Notes: generated by a model from the sequence alone, not told the origin. A stretch of 64,000 nucleotides of DNA from CAYSPG01 sp964432885 (GCA_964432885.1 CAYSPG010000012.1:1-64000), one strand, 5' to 3'. Positions 1 to 7,770 are shown, counted from the first letter of the stretch. Numbers and translations: made by a program.

Positions 1-12
1 TACTCCTTTTTT

Positions 13-46
13 AACCCCTAAAGGGTTTTGAACCCTTTAGGGGGTT
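13..46. repeat. inverted repeat downstream of a small secreted ORF
   Basis: The arm AACCCCTAAAGGGTT (13-27) is followed after 3 nt by its reverse complement with one extra G (31-46). It lies just past the stop of the minus-strand small ORF at 51-191. In that direction it is followed by A rather than T residues, so it is not a textbook intrinsic terminator; it may be a terminator-like hairpin or a repeat remnant. Confidence 0.5.
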
Positions 47-50
47 GTGC

Positions 51-191
51 TCAGTAAACCGAATCGGTAAAGTTACATAGTACATTGTTGGTAAGGCTGC
101 TTTTGTCAAGGAAATAAAAAGTGCTGTCGGTTTGAGCATTTGCTTTTAGGGTAAGTGCAAGAAATATTAAAAATAGTTTTAAGTTTTTCAT
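51..191 (-). pseudogene. 46-codon secreted-protein N-terminal fragment
   Basis: This short reading frame starts with ATG at 191 and ends with TGA at 51-53. It encodes a convincing Sec signal peptide (basic MKNLK start, hydrophobic LFLIFLALTL core, A-N-A-Q cleavage region) followed by only about 26 residues. A signal peptide with almost no mature protein suggests the 5' remnant of a larger exported protein, although a genuine small secreted peptide cannot be excluded. It lies 12 nt downstream of the lipoprotein gene on the same strand, so the two may be cotranscribed. I cannot name the parent family. Confidence 0.45.
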
Positions 192-203
192 GTTAGTTAT
201 TTT

Positions 204-860
204 TTAATAATTTATATCAATCTCTAAAGTATCAAATGGCTCGGTGATAAAATAAAAAGGCGTAACCGTTTGTATATTATTTTTTGTAACAGCATAGTTA
301 TATCCATAATCTTCAAAACCTGCCATAAATTCATAGCCATAGTCACAAAGTAGAAAAGTGGTATCAATATTAGTTCCCTGTACCCACCAATGACCATTAC
401 AGGATGCTCCTAACTCAAACAAATCATATTGATTAACCGGATTCACATTTTTAACATGCAGCTTTACATAGCTGTGTGCATACATGTAAATTGTTGTAGA
501 AAAATTTTTTTCGCCCCGGGTTAAGCTTACCTGCGCGTTATGGGTATCAAAATAGGCATCTTTGTTAGCCTCGGCATAATACATGTAATCTCCGTCAACC
601 GTAGCGCTGTAATCAACTTTACCGTTACCATCAGTATAAAGAGTTTCAACAAGAGAGTTGCCAATTCCTGAGCCGCTTGGGCCGCGCATTACCTGCACTT
701 TGGCATTGATAATGGGTGTTCCGGTTTTGTATTGCTTTACATAAATGGTGGCATCAATCTCGTTGTTTTTTACTTTTTTGCAACCGCTAAAACAAATTAT
801 CATAGCAAATAAAAAAGAAAACGCTGCAATATTTCTAAGCTTTATTTTATAAATACTCAT
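204..860 (-). CDS. putative lipoprotein with an Ig/carboxypeptidase-regulatory-like fold
   Basis: The 218-residue product begins with a type II signal peptide ending in the lipobox FSGC (lipid-modified Cys about residue 27), so it should be a membrane-anchored lipoprotein. Residues about 35-120 have alternating beta character with a TDGNGKVDYSA segment, typical of carboxypeptidase-regulatory-like or CNA-B-like beta-sandwich domains. The C-terminal half is rich in Tyr and Phe and unassigned. A possible minus-strand promoter lies about 70 nt upstream (GCAACC at 949-954 and GCATCT at 928-933, read on the minus strand). No enzyme motif is visible, so the function is unknown. Confidence 0.7.
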   Translation of the reverse strand: MSIYKIKLRNIAAFSFLFAMIICFSGCKKVKNNEIDATIYVKQYKTGTPIINAKVQVMRGPSGSGIGNSLVETLYTDGNGKVDYSATVDGDYMYYAEANKDAYFDTHNAQVSLTRGEKNFSTTIYMYAHSYVKLHVKNVNPVNQYDLFELGASCNGHWWVQGTNIDTTFLLCDYGYEFMAGFEDYGYNYAVTKNNIQTVTPFYFITEPFDTLEIDINY

Positions 861-927
861 CTTTCACTGTTTTAATAATCGCCTAAGTTACTCTAATACC
901 AGCACAATCGTATTTCTGTTTATTAAA

Positions 928-1037
928 AGATGCAATTTTGCGGGTAAAGGTTGCATGGGTTAATAACTTTTTTTCTCATCTTTATTTCCGTAATCACCCA
1001 ACAGGAATTGCAGCTCTCAGGCACACGCCAATAACCT
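928..1037. repeat. dispersed intergenic repeat, copy 1
   Basis: Two blocks are shared with 2585-2722 in the same orientation: GGGTAAAGGTTGCATGGGTT (942-961) and a 22-bp block (991-1012), followed by CACGCCAATA (1023-1032). Read on the minus strand, the first block contains GCAACC, 15 nt, GCATCT, which looks like a promoter for the lipoprotein gene ending at 204. The second block encodes the last residues (AIPVG and stop) of the truncated ORF at 994-1272. Confidence 0.7.
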
Positions 1038-1272
1038 GTCGGGTGGGGTCAGCTTTATATTGTACATGATACTGAAACTGTCCTTCATCAAGCCTGCGCA
1101 ATGGCCTATGTACTCCAGGCAGTCCATCACCCGGATTAGTGCCTAGGTGGGCAAAATATTTATGAAACCTGTTACGGTAACTCCAATACTTTTTCATCAA
1201 TTCACTTTCTTGGCCCATTGTTATAGTTATGGCAAAGCATAGCCACAATAAAATTAATACTGTTTTTTTCAT
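994..1272 (-). pseudogene. truncated secreted protein (signal peptide plus short mature part)
   Basis: The 92-residue product has a clear signal peptide (MKKTVLILLW start, cleavage near MGQ) followed by the segment MKKYWSYRNRFHKYF. In Bacteroidota this type of N-terminus normally opens a much longer secreted protein. Here the frame runs into the dispersed repeat and stops at AIPVG, so the original C-terminus appears to have been replaced. I therefore treat it as a broken gene; a short functional secreted protein remains possible. It is flanked by lipoprotein genes on the same strand. Confidence 0.5.
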
Positions 1273-1320
1273 ATTAGTTAAATTTATACAATAGATTTGT
1301 TTAAGTACTGTGTTTTAGGT

Positions 1321-2022
1321 TTATTGGATTATATTACATCTTATTAAATTCCATACTTCGTTCTTTCCTAAAATTTCTTTCCTAATTAACCCATAGTTTT
1401 TTGCCCAATAAAAATAAGTATGATTATCTTCTTCAAGATAATTTTTTGTTTGCTCATAAACAATAACACTATAAAAAGAATTGCTTGCTAATATTAGAGA
1501 ATTAAAAAAGGCTGAACATCTTTGTGTATCAACAGAATTTACAGAACTATAACCATAATATATTTTCCCTAGCTCATAATGAAATCTCAAACATGGGGTT
1601 TCGGCAAGCATACTTGACGAAAGGATTTCCCTATAAACTGGGAAACTGTAACTCTTAGCTGCTCGCGAAGAATTACTCCAATAATAATAATCAGCGTTAA
1701 AATAGGAGCTACGGGTTTTTATCTTAAACCAATCATAAATACCCTCATCAAGACCGCTGGAGTTACTTCTACCAAGGGTATCTCTGCCTTTATAAGCATC
1801 CCATACCCACACGCTGTCTATAGCTCCACTTACACTATCCTCATACACCCAATAGGTGCCGGGTAAAAAATAACCGTAGTCATACATTTCTTTGGGCATG
1901 GTGTGGTCTTGGTAAGGGTCTTCAACAATTTTATCTGGTTTGCAGCCTGTAAAAAAACAAACACAAGCCACAAGCAATGCGTAATTTGTTTTTCTAATAG
2001 AGTTTGTAAACGGTTTTATCAT
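1321..2022 (-). CDS. putative lipoprotein of unknown function
   Basis: The open frame extends to 2106. The start at 2022 (MIKPFTNSIR) is preferred because it places a standard type II signal peptide immediately before the lipobox FTGC (Cys 27 of the shorter form). ATG at 2073 is an alternative. The mature part is rich in Trp and Tyr (for example GTYWVYEDS), a pattern common in Bacteroidota surface lipoproteins of 200-250 residues. No known domain is recognisable. It lies between the two copies of the dispersed repeat. Confidence 0.6.
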   Translation of the reverse strand: MIKPFTNSIRKTNYALLVACVCFFTGCKPDKIVEDPYQDHTMPKEMYDYGYFLPGTYWVYEDSVSGAIDSVWVWDAYKGRDTLGRSNSSGLDEGIYDWFKIKTRSSYFNADYYYWSNSSRAAKSYSFPVYREILSSSMLAETPCLRFHYELGKIYYGYSSVNSVDTQRCSAFFNSLILASNSFYSVIVYEQTKNYLEEDNHTYFYWAKNYGLIRKEILGKNEVWNLIRCNIIQ

Positions 2023-2155
2023 AGCAAATAAATCTGCCAGTTTTTTATAATTACGGTGCCAAAAATATTTCATATCTTTTGTTTGTTTTGTTATTTTAAC
2101 TACCAAAATAGTATTTTAGCTACTTATTTAGTAGTTTAAATTCTAAACCAAACGT

Positions 2156-2586
2156 ATGATAAACAAACAACCTGTAAACATTGGTCATAAAATCAGAAAA
2201 ATAAGAGAGCTTAAAAACCTAAAACAAGAAACTGTTGGCAATGCAATAGGCATTAATCAAAAGCGTATTCTAATATTGAGTCAGACATTTCACATCCTAC
2301 AGTAGAGCAGGTAAGTGCTATTGCAACGTACTTTGGCATGTCATTAATTGAGTTGCTTGCGTGGGATGAGAAACAAGTTTTCAATAACACGTTTAATAAT
2401 CAGCCCCAATCCTAAGCGCAAAACTTTGTTTTAAATAATCACAATGGCAATGCTATTGATTTAGTTCAATCGCAACAGGAGCAAATAAGCACACTTAAAG
2501 ATTTAGTAAAAGCACAAGGCGATGAAATAAAATTGCTGCTTAATCAAAATGCAGAGTTAAAAAAGCGAGCAAAAAAAACGAAGTGA
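2156..2586 (+). pseudogene. XRE-family HTH regulator, frameshifted and with an in-frame stop
   Basis: Starting at ATG 2156 the frame encodes an XRE-type helix-turn-helix N-terminus (GHKIRKIRELKNLKQETVG, then IGINQK). At about 2258-2263, in a run of A residues, the frame must shift by one missing base to continue with the canonical YSNIESDISHPTVEQ recognition and dimer region, ending at TAA 2413-2415. The same second frame then runs on for 57 codons to TGA 2584 and encodes a Q/K/E-rich coiled-coil tail (QQEQISTLKDLVKAQGDEIK). Two lesions therefore separate three parts of one ancestral gene. The intact protein would be a DNA-binding repressor of about 143 residues. Confidence 0.8.
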
Positions 2587-2722
2587 AGCAATTTAATGGG
2601 TAAAGGTTGCATGGGTTGGTAACTTTTACATTTTACATTTAGGGTTTTACATTTAAAATTTAGTTAATCACCCAACAGGAATTGCATTGCACTCCCGATA
2701 GCTATCGGGACACGCCAATAGC
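2585..2722. repeat. dispersed intergenic repeat, copy 2, interrupted by a palindrome
   Basis: This copy carries the same two blocks as copy 1 (2598-2617 and 2665-2686) and CACGCCAATA at 2711-2720. Relative to copy 1 it holds extra AT-rich sequence between the blocks and an 18-bp perfect palindrome, TCCCGATAGCTATCGGGA (2693-2710), placed just before the CACGCCAATA block. The palindrome is also found at 22300-22317. Read on the minus strand, the AIPVG-stop codons are conserved. Confidence 0.7.
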
Positions 2723-2759
2723 TTAACGGAAGAAATAAGATTAATAGCCTCGTATTATT

Positions 2760-3209
2760 ATGCGCTTCAAAAACAAAATATACAATCATTGCATTGGGTT
2801 ATTAAACGATAAAATTAAAATACTGCACACAGCCTTGAACGATTTAACACTTGGCGCAGAAAGCGATTCTAAAAGTTCGGCTGGAGATAAACACGAAACC
2901 GCGCGAGCCATGATGCAACTTGAACAGCAAAAAACTAAACAGCAACTTGATGAGGCGCTGATACAAAAAGATGTATTAGACAAAATAAATATAACCAAAA
3001 AAACTCTGCACGTAACTTTAGGCAGCCTTGTAAAAACAAATAAAGGTTTTTTATTTTTGAGTGTTGCACTTGGAAAAGTAATTGTGGATGAGCATGTAGT
3101 AACTACCCTTTCATCTCAATCGCCTCTGGGAAAAAAACTTTTAGGATGCAGAGCAAACGATGTGGCAGAAGTAAACGGGATTAAATATGTGATTGAAGAA
3201 ATAAGTTGA
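2760..3209 (+). CDS. GreA/GreB-like elongation-factor family protein
   Basis: The 149-residue protein has an N-terminal half that looks like an antiparallel coiled coil (Lys/Glu/Gln-rich, residues about 10-80) and a C-terminal half resembling the FKBP-like domain of GreA/GreB, with the hallmark SPLGKKLLGCRANDVAEVNG. Bacteroidota homologues are often labelled '3-oxoacyl-ACP synthase', which the sequence does not support. By family it could bind RNA polymerase through the secondary channel. The acidic tip of true GreA is not obvious, so it may be a divergent regulator. It stands alone between repeats. Confidence 0.6.
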   Translation: MRFKNKIYNHCIGLLNDKIKILHTALNDLTLGAESDSKSSAGDKHETARAMMQLEQQKTKQQLDEALIQKDVLDKINITKKTLHVTLGSLVKTNKGFLFLSVALGKVIVDEHVVTTLSSQSPLGKKLLGCRANDVAEVNGIKYVIEEIS

Positions 3210-3248
3210 ACCACAGTTGTCCCAATAAAATTTATTCTTTTCATTGTA

Positions 3249-3572
3249 GATGCCTCGGCTTCGCTCGGCATGACAGGTTACTCGTGTTTTTGTAGAGGAG
3301 GCTATCTCAAAAGCCCTCCTTATTTAAAAACAGACCCCTCGACAAGCTCGGGGTGACAGGTTTCTGTGGCTGTCAACCGAGAGGGAAAAAATGTGAATTT
3401 GCCTGTGGCAAATTCACATTTTTTCCCTCTCGCCAATTTTTGAATCATTCTGTCACCCCGAGCTTGTCGAGGGGTCTAATAAAGAAAACAAATACTTTTG
3501 AGACAGCTTTTTCTACTTATATCTCCAAAGCTTGTAATGCCGTTCCGAGAATTCGGAAGAAGCCGAGGCATC
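3249..3572. repeat. 324-bp nested inverted repeat (REP/MITE-like)
   Basis: Concentric arms pair across a centre at 3405: a perfect 26-bp stem (3378-3403 with 3407-3432, 3-nt loop); a perfect 28-bp stem containing TCGACAAGCTCGGGGTGACA (3332-3359 with 3450-3477); GCTATCTCAAAAG (3301-3313) with CTTTTGAGACAGC (3495-3507, one mismatch); CGGCAT (3266-3271) with ATGCCG (3537-3542); and GATGCCTCGGCTT (3249-3261) with its complement (3560-3572). The only reading frames inside mirror the arms, so I read it as non-coding. It fills most of the 583-bp gap between the GreA-like gene and the mutase gene. Confidence 0.85.
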
Positions 3573-3620
3573 TCTTTTCTTACTATTCGTTTTTAATAAG
3601 ACAATATTAAGAGCCTGTTT

Positions 3621-3640
3621 AATCCGATAACTATCGGATT
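3621..3640. repeat. 20-bp palindrome
   Basis: AATCCGATA, a 2-nt centre, TATCGGATT. It is a variant of the CCGATAGCTATCGG palindrome seen at 2693-2710 and 22300-22317, suggesting a dispersed palindromic family in this genome. Confidence 0.6.
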
Positions 3641-3655
3641 TGTTTCAAGCCGCGT

Positions 3656-3739
3656 GTTTACCCCTGACCCTTAAGGGAGCACCCTTTTATTACTTCGTGC
3701 AGGTTTGAGAGAGTGCCCCTTTTAGGGTCAGGGGTAAAC
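3656..3739. repeat. 27-bp inverted repeat downstream of the mutase gene
   Basis: The left arm (3656-3682, starting GTTTACCCCTGACCCT) pairs with the right arm (3713-3739, ending AGGGTCAGGGGTAAAC) at 25 of 27 positions around a 30-nt loop. It begins 53 bp beyond the mutase stop and could form a strong hairpin in its transcript. There is no T tract, so a terminator role is only a guess. Confidence 0.7.
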
Positions 3740-3792
3740 GCAAAGTACGACTTTATATTTATGAAATTTAAACTGGCTCTAAATCAAAAAAA

Positions 3793-5358
3793 TTACTGAT
3801 ACTCACCAAAAACGCTACGCAAAGTGTCGGCAATTTCGCCAAGCGTTGCATAATTTTCTACTGAAGTAATTATATGCGGAAGCAAATTACTTCCATCTAC
3901 GGCTGCTTGTTTTAAAGCTGCCAATGATTTTGAAACTTCAGCGGCATTTCGCTCAGCCTTTACTTTTTTGATTTTGTCAATTTGAATTTTCCGAATGGAA
4001 TCGTCCACGTATAAAATGTCTTTAAACGTTTCTTCTTCGGTTGTAAATTTATTTACGCCTACAATTATTTTTTCGCCTGATTGTACTTGTTGCTGATAGC
4101 GGTAAGCCGACTCAGCAATTTCTTTTTGAATATAACCGGCTTCTATTGCTGCAACGGCCCCTCCCATTTCATCAATGGCACGAATGTATTCCCACGCTTT
4201 TTGTTCCACTTCATCGGTAAGGTTTTCTACAAAGTACGAGCCACCAAGCGGATCAACAGTTTGTGTAACGCCACTTTCAAAAGCAATTATTTGTTGCGTG
4301 CGCAATGCAATTTGAGCTGCGTTTTCTGTTGGAAGCGAAAGCGCCTCGTCAAAGCCATTGGTGTGTAACGATTGTGTTCCGCCTAAAACTGCCGAAAGAG
4401 CCTGCATGGTTACACGCATAATATTGTTTTGTGGTTGCTGTGCAGTAAGTGTGCTTCCACCTGTTTGTGTATGAAAGCGCAGCATCATGGCACGCTCGTC
4501 CGTTGCGCCAAGCTCCTTTGTTATTTGCGCCCACATTCTGCGGGCAGCACGAAACTTAGCTACCTCTTCAAAAAAATTATTGTGTGCATTAAAGAAAAAC
4601 GAAATACGTTTTGCAAAAACATTTATATCAAGTCCTTTTGCTATGGCTGCTTTTAAATATGCTTTTCCATCTGCCAGTGTAAATGCAAGTTCCTGCACTG
4701 CTGTGGCACCCGCCTCACGAATATGATAGCCGCTCACAGAAATGGTATTCCACTTTGGAACTTCTTTGCTGCAATATTCAAACACATCGGTAATAATGCG
4801 CATGGAAGGTTTTGGAGGATAGATATATGTTCCGCGTGCAGCGTACTCTTTTAAAATATCGTTTTGAATGGTACCCGATATTTTTTTTACATCAGCGCCC
4901 TGCTTTTTTGCCAGCGCTATATACATGGAGAGTAAAATAGATGCTGTTGAGTTAATGGTCATGGAGGTTGTAATTTTCTCCAATGAAATTTTATCAAACA
5001 ACACTTCCATATCACGAAGTGAATCAATAGCCACACCTGATTTTCCAACTTCGCCATCGGCTAAATCATGATCAGAGTCATACCCAATTTGTGTGGGCAA
5101 ATCAAAAGCTACTGATAAACCCGTGGTGCCATTGTTAAGCAAATAGTGATACCGCTTGTTGGATTCTTCGGCAGTAGAAAATCCTGCATACTGCCTCATG
5201 GTCCAAAGTTTGGTGCGATACATGTCGTCCTGCACACCCCGCGTAAAAGGAAATGTTGCAGGCGCTTCAAGATTTTTATTCCACGATTGGTAAACGCGGT
5301 TTATTTCAATACCCGAATCGGTTTGGGGATTTTTTTCTTCTGATTTTTCTTTATTCAC
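3793..5358 (-). CDS. methylmalonyl-CoA mutase, catalytic (large) subunit without B12 domain
   Basis: The product converts succinyl-CoA and (R)-methylmalonyl-CoA by adenosylcobalamin radical chemistry. It is a 521-residue TIM-barrel catalytic domain. TMRQYAGFSTAEESN (substrate-contacting Tyr), SMRIITDVF (the Arg that marks methylmalonyl-CoA rather than isobutyryl-CoA enzymes) and GYHIREAGATA (active-site Tyr-His) are all present. The protein ends where the barrel ends: the usual C-terminal cobalamin-binding domain is absent, so a separate small B12 subunit is needed and none is encoded in this window. The start is GTG at 5358, because a TAA lies immediately upstream in frame. A heptamer repeat array begins 11 nt upstream. 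The MeaB chaperone is encoded at 40726. Confidence 0.9.
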   Translation of the reverse strand: MNKEKSEEKNPQTDSGIEINRVYQSWNKNLEAPATFPFTRGVQDDMYRTKLWTMRQYAGFSTAEESNKRYHYLLNNGTTGLSVAFDLPTQIGYDSDHDLADGEVGKSGVAIDSLRDMEVLFDKISLEKITTSMTINSTASILLSMYIALAKKQGADVKKISGTIQNDILKEYAARGTYIYPPKPSMRIITDVFEYCSKEVPKWNTISVSGYHIREAGATAVQELAFTLADGKAYLKAAIAKGLDINVFAKRISFFFNAHNNFFEEVAKFRAARRMWAQITKELGATDERAMMLRFHTQTGGSTLTAQQPQNNIMRVTMQALSAVLGGTQSLHTNGFDEALSLPTENAAQIALRTQQIIAFESGVTQTVDPLGGSYFVENLTDEVEQKAWEYIRAIDEMGGAVAAIEAGYIQKEIAESAYRYQQQVQSGEKIIVGVNKFTTEEETFKDILYVDDSIRKIQIDKIKKVKAERNAAEVSKSLAALKQAAVDGSNLLPHIITSVENYATLGEIADTLRSVFGEYQ

Positions 5359-5368
5359 TTAATAAAAT

Positions 5369-5464
5369 AGTTTAAAGTTTAAAGTTTAAGGTTTAAAGTT
5401 TAAAGTTAGTTGAATAGTTCAAGGGGTCTCAACTTTAAACCTTAAACTTTAAACTCAAAACTCA
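5369..5464. repeat. inverted pair of period-7 GTTTAAA arrays
   Basis: AGTTTAA-type heptamers run from 5369 to 5407 (five units plus a partial, one variant GGTTTAA). After about 20 bp the same unit recurs in reverse orientation (5431-5464, CTTTAAAC units). The block lies directly upstream of the minus-strand GTG start of the mutase gene and abuts the 3' end of the next gene upstream (5462), so it occupies the whole intergenic space. Confidence 0.8.
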
Positions 5465-5992
5465 GTACAATTGTCCTGCTTCAATCTTTATAGCATCCAG
5501 TGCATTTTGCACCGGCAATTTTTCGCTGCGCAGCATTACTTCAAATATTTTGGTGCTTAAGTCAATTGCTTTAGATGAAGGTGATACCTCGGCAGCAGCA
5601 CTGTTGATGATTCTGATAACATCTTCTTTTGCGTTTTTAATCATCAGCCACGTTTGTGGTGCAAGGTAAACTTGTTGTGTTAAGTTGTGCTCGTATTCAG
5701 ACCTTACTGCAATTAATAACTCCTGCTGCAAATCACCGGCAGTAGATTCAGGATTCATAATTCGCACCACCAAGTTGTTTGGTGAAATGCGTTCGAGAAA
5801 TAATGTCATGCGTTCAAATGCCTGGAAGCGCAGCGGAATGGTTTCTTTTTTTATCAGCAATCGTTGTTCAATAGCTTTTACTGAATAGTCCTTATCAAAC
5901 ATTTTTTTTATCAGCAGATAAAATCCGCCTGCACACACCAGCAAGGGTGCAAGCATAAAAAGTAAATCGAGCCAGTCTTTATTTTCGGTCAT
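5462..5992 (-). CDS. conserved membrane-anchored protein of unknown function
   Basis: The 176-residue product has one N-terminal hydrophobic segment (residues about 8-27, LLFMLAPLLVCAGGFYLLIK) followed by a mostly alpha-helical soluble part (LRFQAFERMTLFLERISPNNL). It is therefore probably a single-pass inner-membrane protein with a cytoplasmic helical domain. Proteins of this type are found next to methylmalonyl-CoA mutase genes in Bacteroidota, and here it lies directly upstream of the mutase on the same strand. No catalytic motif is visible, so a role in mutase assembly is only suggested by position. Confidence 0.6.
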   Translation of the reverse strand: MTENKDWLDLLFMLAPLLVCAGGFYLLIKKMFDKDYSVKAIEQRLLIKKETIPLRFQAFERMTLFLERISPNNLVVRIMNPESTAGDLQQELLIAVRSEYEHNLTQQVYLAPQTWLMIKNAKEDVIRIINSAAAEVSPSSKAIDLSTKIFEVMLRSEKLPVQNALDAIKIEAGQLY

Positions 5993-6002
5993 TATGGGAA
6001 TT

Positions 6003-6045
6003 GTTTACAGTTTATAGTTTACAGTTTATAGTTTATAGTTCATGG
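6003..6045. repeat. period-7 GTTTANA array
   Basis: Six consecutive heptamers (GTTTACA, GTTTATA, GTTTACA, GTTTATA, GTTTATA, GTTCATG) followed by GTTTTG begin 10 nt upstream of the ATG at 5992 of the minus-strand gene. It is the same unit as the arrays at 5369, 56893 and 57733, but only one orientation is present here. Confidence 0.75.
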
Positions 6046-6114
6046 TTTTGTTTTTGTTTGCATTAAATCTTAAGCGCTAAATCCTATCCTTTTCCCCTTT
6101 TGGGGGCAAGGGGG

Positions 6115-7770
6115 CTAAAATCCAATATTAAATCCACCAAACGCAGTTGTTGTTTTTCCATCTTTACCATAATAAAAAGGTGCTGTATAATTTTGTGCAT
6201 ACACACCCTCATGGTTGCGTGATGAAACGCCTGCAACTATAAATACATCATTTATCACTTCGTATCGTAGTTTTAAATTTATGGTTGTGGCATCGTAATA
6301 TGAGTAAGGAAGAAAATCTATACCAAGGCCGCTGCGGTCTTTGCCTGTGTAAATATTTTGCTCCCCAATTTGCGCAAGGCTGTAACTTGCATCCACATAC
6401 AACTTCTTAAGCGGACGAAAACGAATTCCAAAATAAAATTCCTGAGAGTTGTCACCCAGATAATGTCCCATGGTAAACTGGTTTGTGGTGTAGTTGGTGC
6501 TGTTTACAAAGTGTGTGTACGTAATTGGGTTGGTGCGTGTGTACTCCAATATAATGGTTGTATTAGGAATAAATTTTGGTGATGCAGCCAATCCAGCCTT
6601 CATGCTAAAAAAGTTGGATTGTTTTTTTTCATCAAAGGCATTTCCTAAATCAAGTTCATCAATAAATAAGGAACCATACAGGTGGACATACTTTATGTTG
6701 TGCGAGCTTATCTCCAAAAACATCTGCGAGTTTTGTCCTGAATAATTTTCGCGCTGGCCGTTCATAGTATGTTCAACCGATTTGTAAAACAACACGGGTG
6801 TAAACATTCCAATATTAATATCATCGGCATATACAATTGAATTACCAACCGAAATGTTTAATCTTTTAAATGGCGTAACGGTAAACATATTGGCTGCAAT
6901 AAACTTTGGGTGATAAACAATTCTGCGCTGGTTGTTGCCTGCATTGTAAAAGCGCGAACTATCCAAAACTTCAGACGACAGCCAGCCGTGTATGTAATTA
7001 AACTCAAGCCACTTTACCGGCTTAACTTTTAAATTTATCATAGGAAACGATGGCGCTTTATCCGAAATAATATTAGAGCCTGCATAATTTGTTCCCCACA
7101 CAATGTTGTCTTTAATAATTCCAAACGTTCCCCAATCCCATGATGCGGTTACGCCACCGCGTGTTTCATCAAAGCTGCCACCTGTTTTTGAACTTAATGC
7201 AGTTGAGGTATCTGTTTCAAATTCGTACTTGTAATTATAACCTGGCTCATTGTTTCGGTAATACGAATCGGCAATGGCACGGCTATCGGTGTTATCGCGC
7301 AAACTACCATAAAAGCCAACGTATTTTCCAATGGTTGCCCAAAATTCTCCTCCTGCATATTGGCGGTACATATTGTCATTATCATTTTTAAAATAACTGA
7401 ATCCGCCAACAGGATTTACGGTACAGTTAAACAGACTGTCTTTGTAATAAAATAAATCAAGGCGCTTTTTGAACGTTTTTTTTGCAAGCAGTTCTTTATT
7501 AAAATCTTTTAATAAAAAATCGAGTTGCTTTTGCTGATTGCGGTTTAATTGGTCGCGATGGCTATTTGCCTCAGCAAGTTTTGTTGCAATATACTTGCGC
7601 GAAAAGGGTTTTATTTCTGAATTGATTTCGATAATACGCTGGTTTGATAACTCGTCTAAAAAATGATATACGTTGGTGTTGCTGATGTGATGATAAACAT
7701 CCTGTGCAAAAAGGCTGGTGGTACAGGCAACTAAAAAAACAATTACGGTGTGTTTTATTGCGTTTGACAT
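6115..7770 (-). CDS. Wzi-like capsule-assembly outer-membrane beta-barrel protein
   Basis: The 551-residue protein has a signal peptide (cleavage near LFAQ) and an N-terminal helical region about residues 30-105. A long run of amphipathic strands rich in Tyr, Phe and Asn follows, and the protein ends in GGFNIGF, a C-terminal aromatic typical of barrels. The layout and the segments GEFWATIGKYVGFYGSLRDN and IIKDNIVWGTNYAGSNIISD match the capsule assembly Wzi family and related porin-like barrels. It should sit in the outer membrane and may bind surface polysaccharide. No capsule cluster is adjacent, although a deacetylase and a polymerase-like membrane protein lie 2.3-5 kb upstream on the same strand. 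Confidence 0.65.
   Translation of the reverse strand: MSNAIKHTVIVFLVACTTSLFAQDVYHHISNTNVYHFLDELSNQRIIEINSEIKPFSRKYIATKLAEANSHRDQLNRNQQKQLDFLLKDFNKELLAKKTFKKRLDLFYYKDSLFNCTVNPVGGFSYFKNDNDNMYRQYAGGEFWATIGKYVGFYGSLRDNTDSRAIADSYYRNNEPGYNYKYEFETDTSTALSSKTGGSFDETRGGVTASWDWGTFGIIKDNIVWGTNYAGSNIISDKAPSFPMINLKVKPVKWLEFNYIHGWLSSEVLDSSRFYNAGNNQRRIVYHPKFIAANMFTVTPFKRLNISVGNSIVYADDINIGMFTPVLFYKSVEHTMNGQRENYSGQNSQMFLEISSHNIKYVHLYGSLFIDELDLGNAFDEKKQSNFFSMKAGLAASPKFIPNTTIILEYTRTNPITYTHFVNSTNYTTNQFTMGHYLGDNSQEFYFGIRFRPLKKLYVDASYSLAQIGEQNIYTGKDRSGLGIDFLPYSYYDATTINLKLRYEVINDVFIVAGVSSRNHEGVYAQNYTAPFYYGKDGKTTTAFGGFNIGF

Noticed and set aside
3353..3610. 85-codon plus-strand open frame
   Set aside because: It lies inside the nested palindrome; its sequence mirrors the repeat arms and has no protein-like features.
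5369..5464. CRISPR or attachment-site interpretation of the heptamer arrays
   Set aside because: The units are 7 bp with no spacers and no cas, integrase or tRNA gene nearby.
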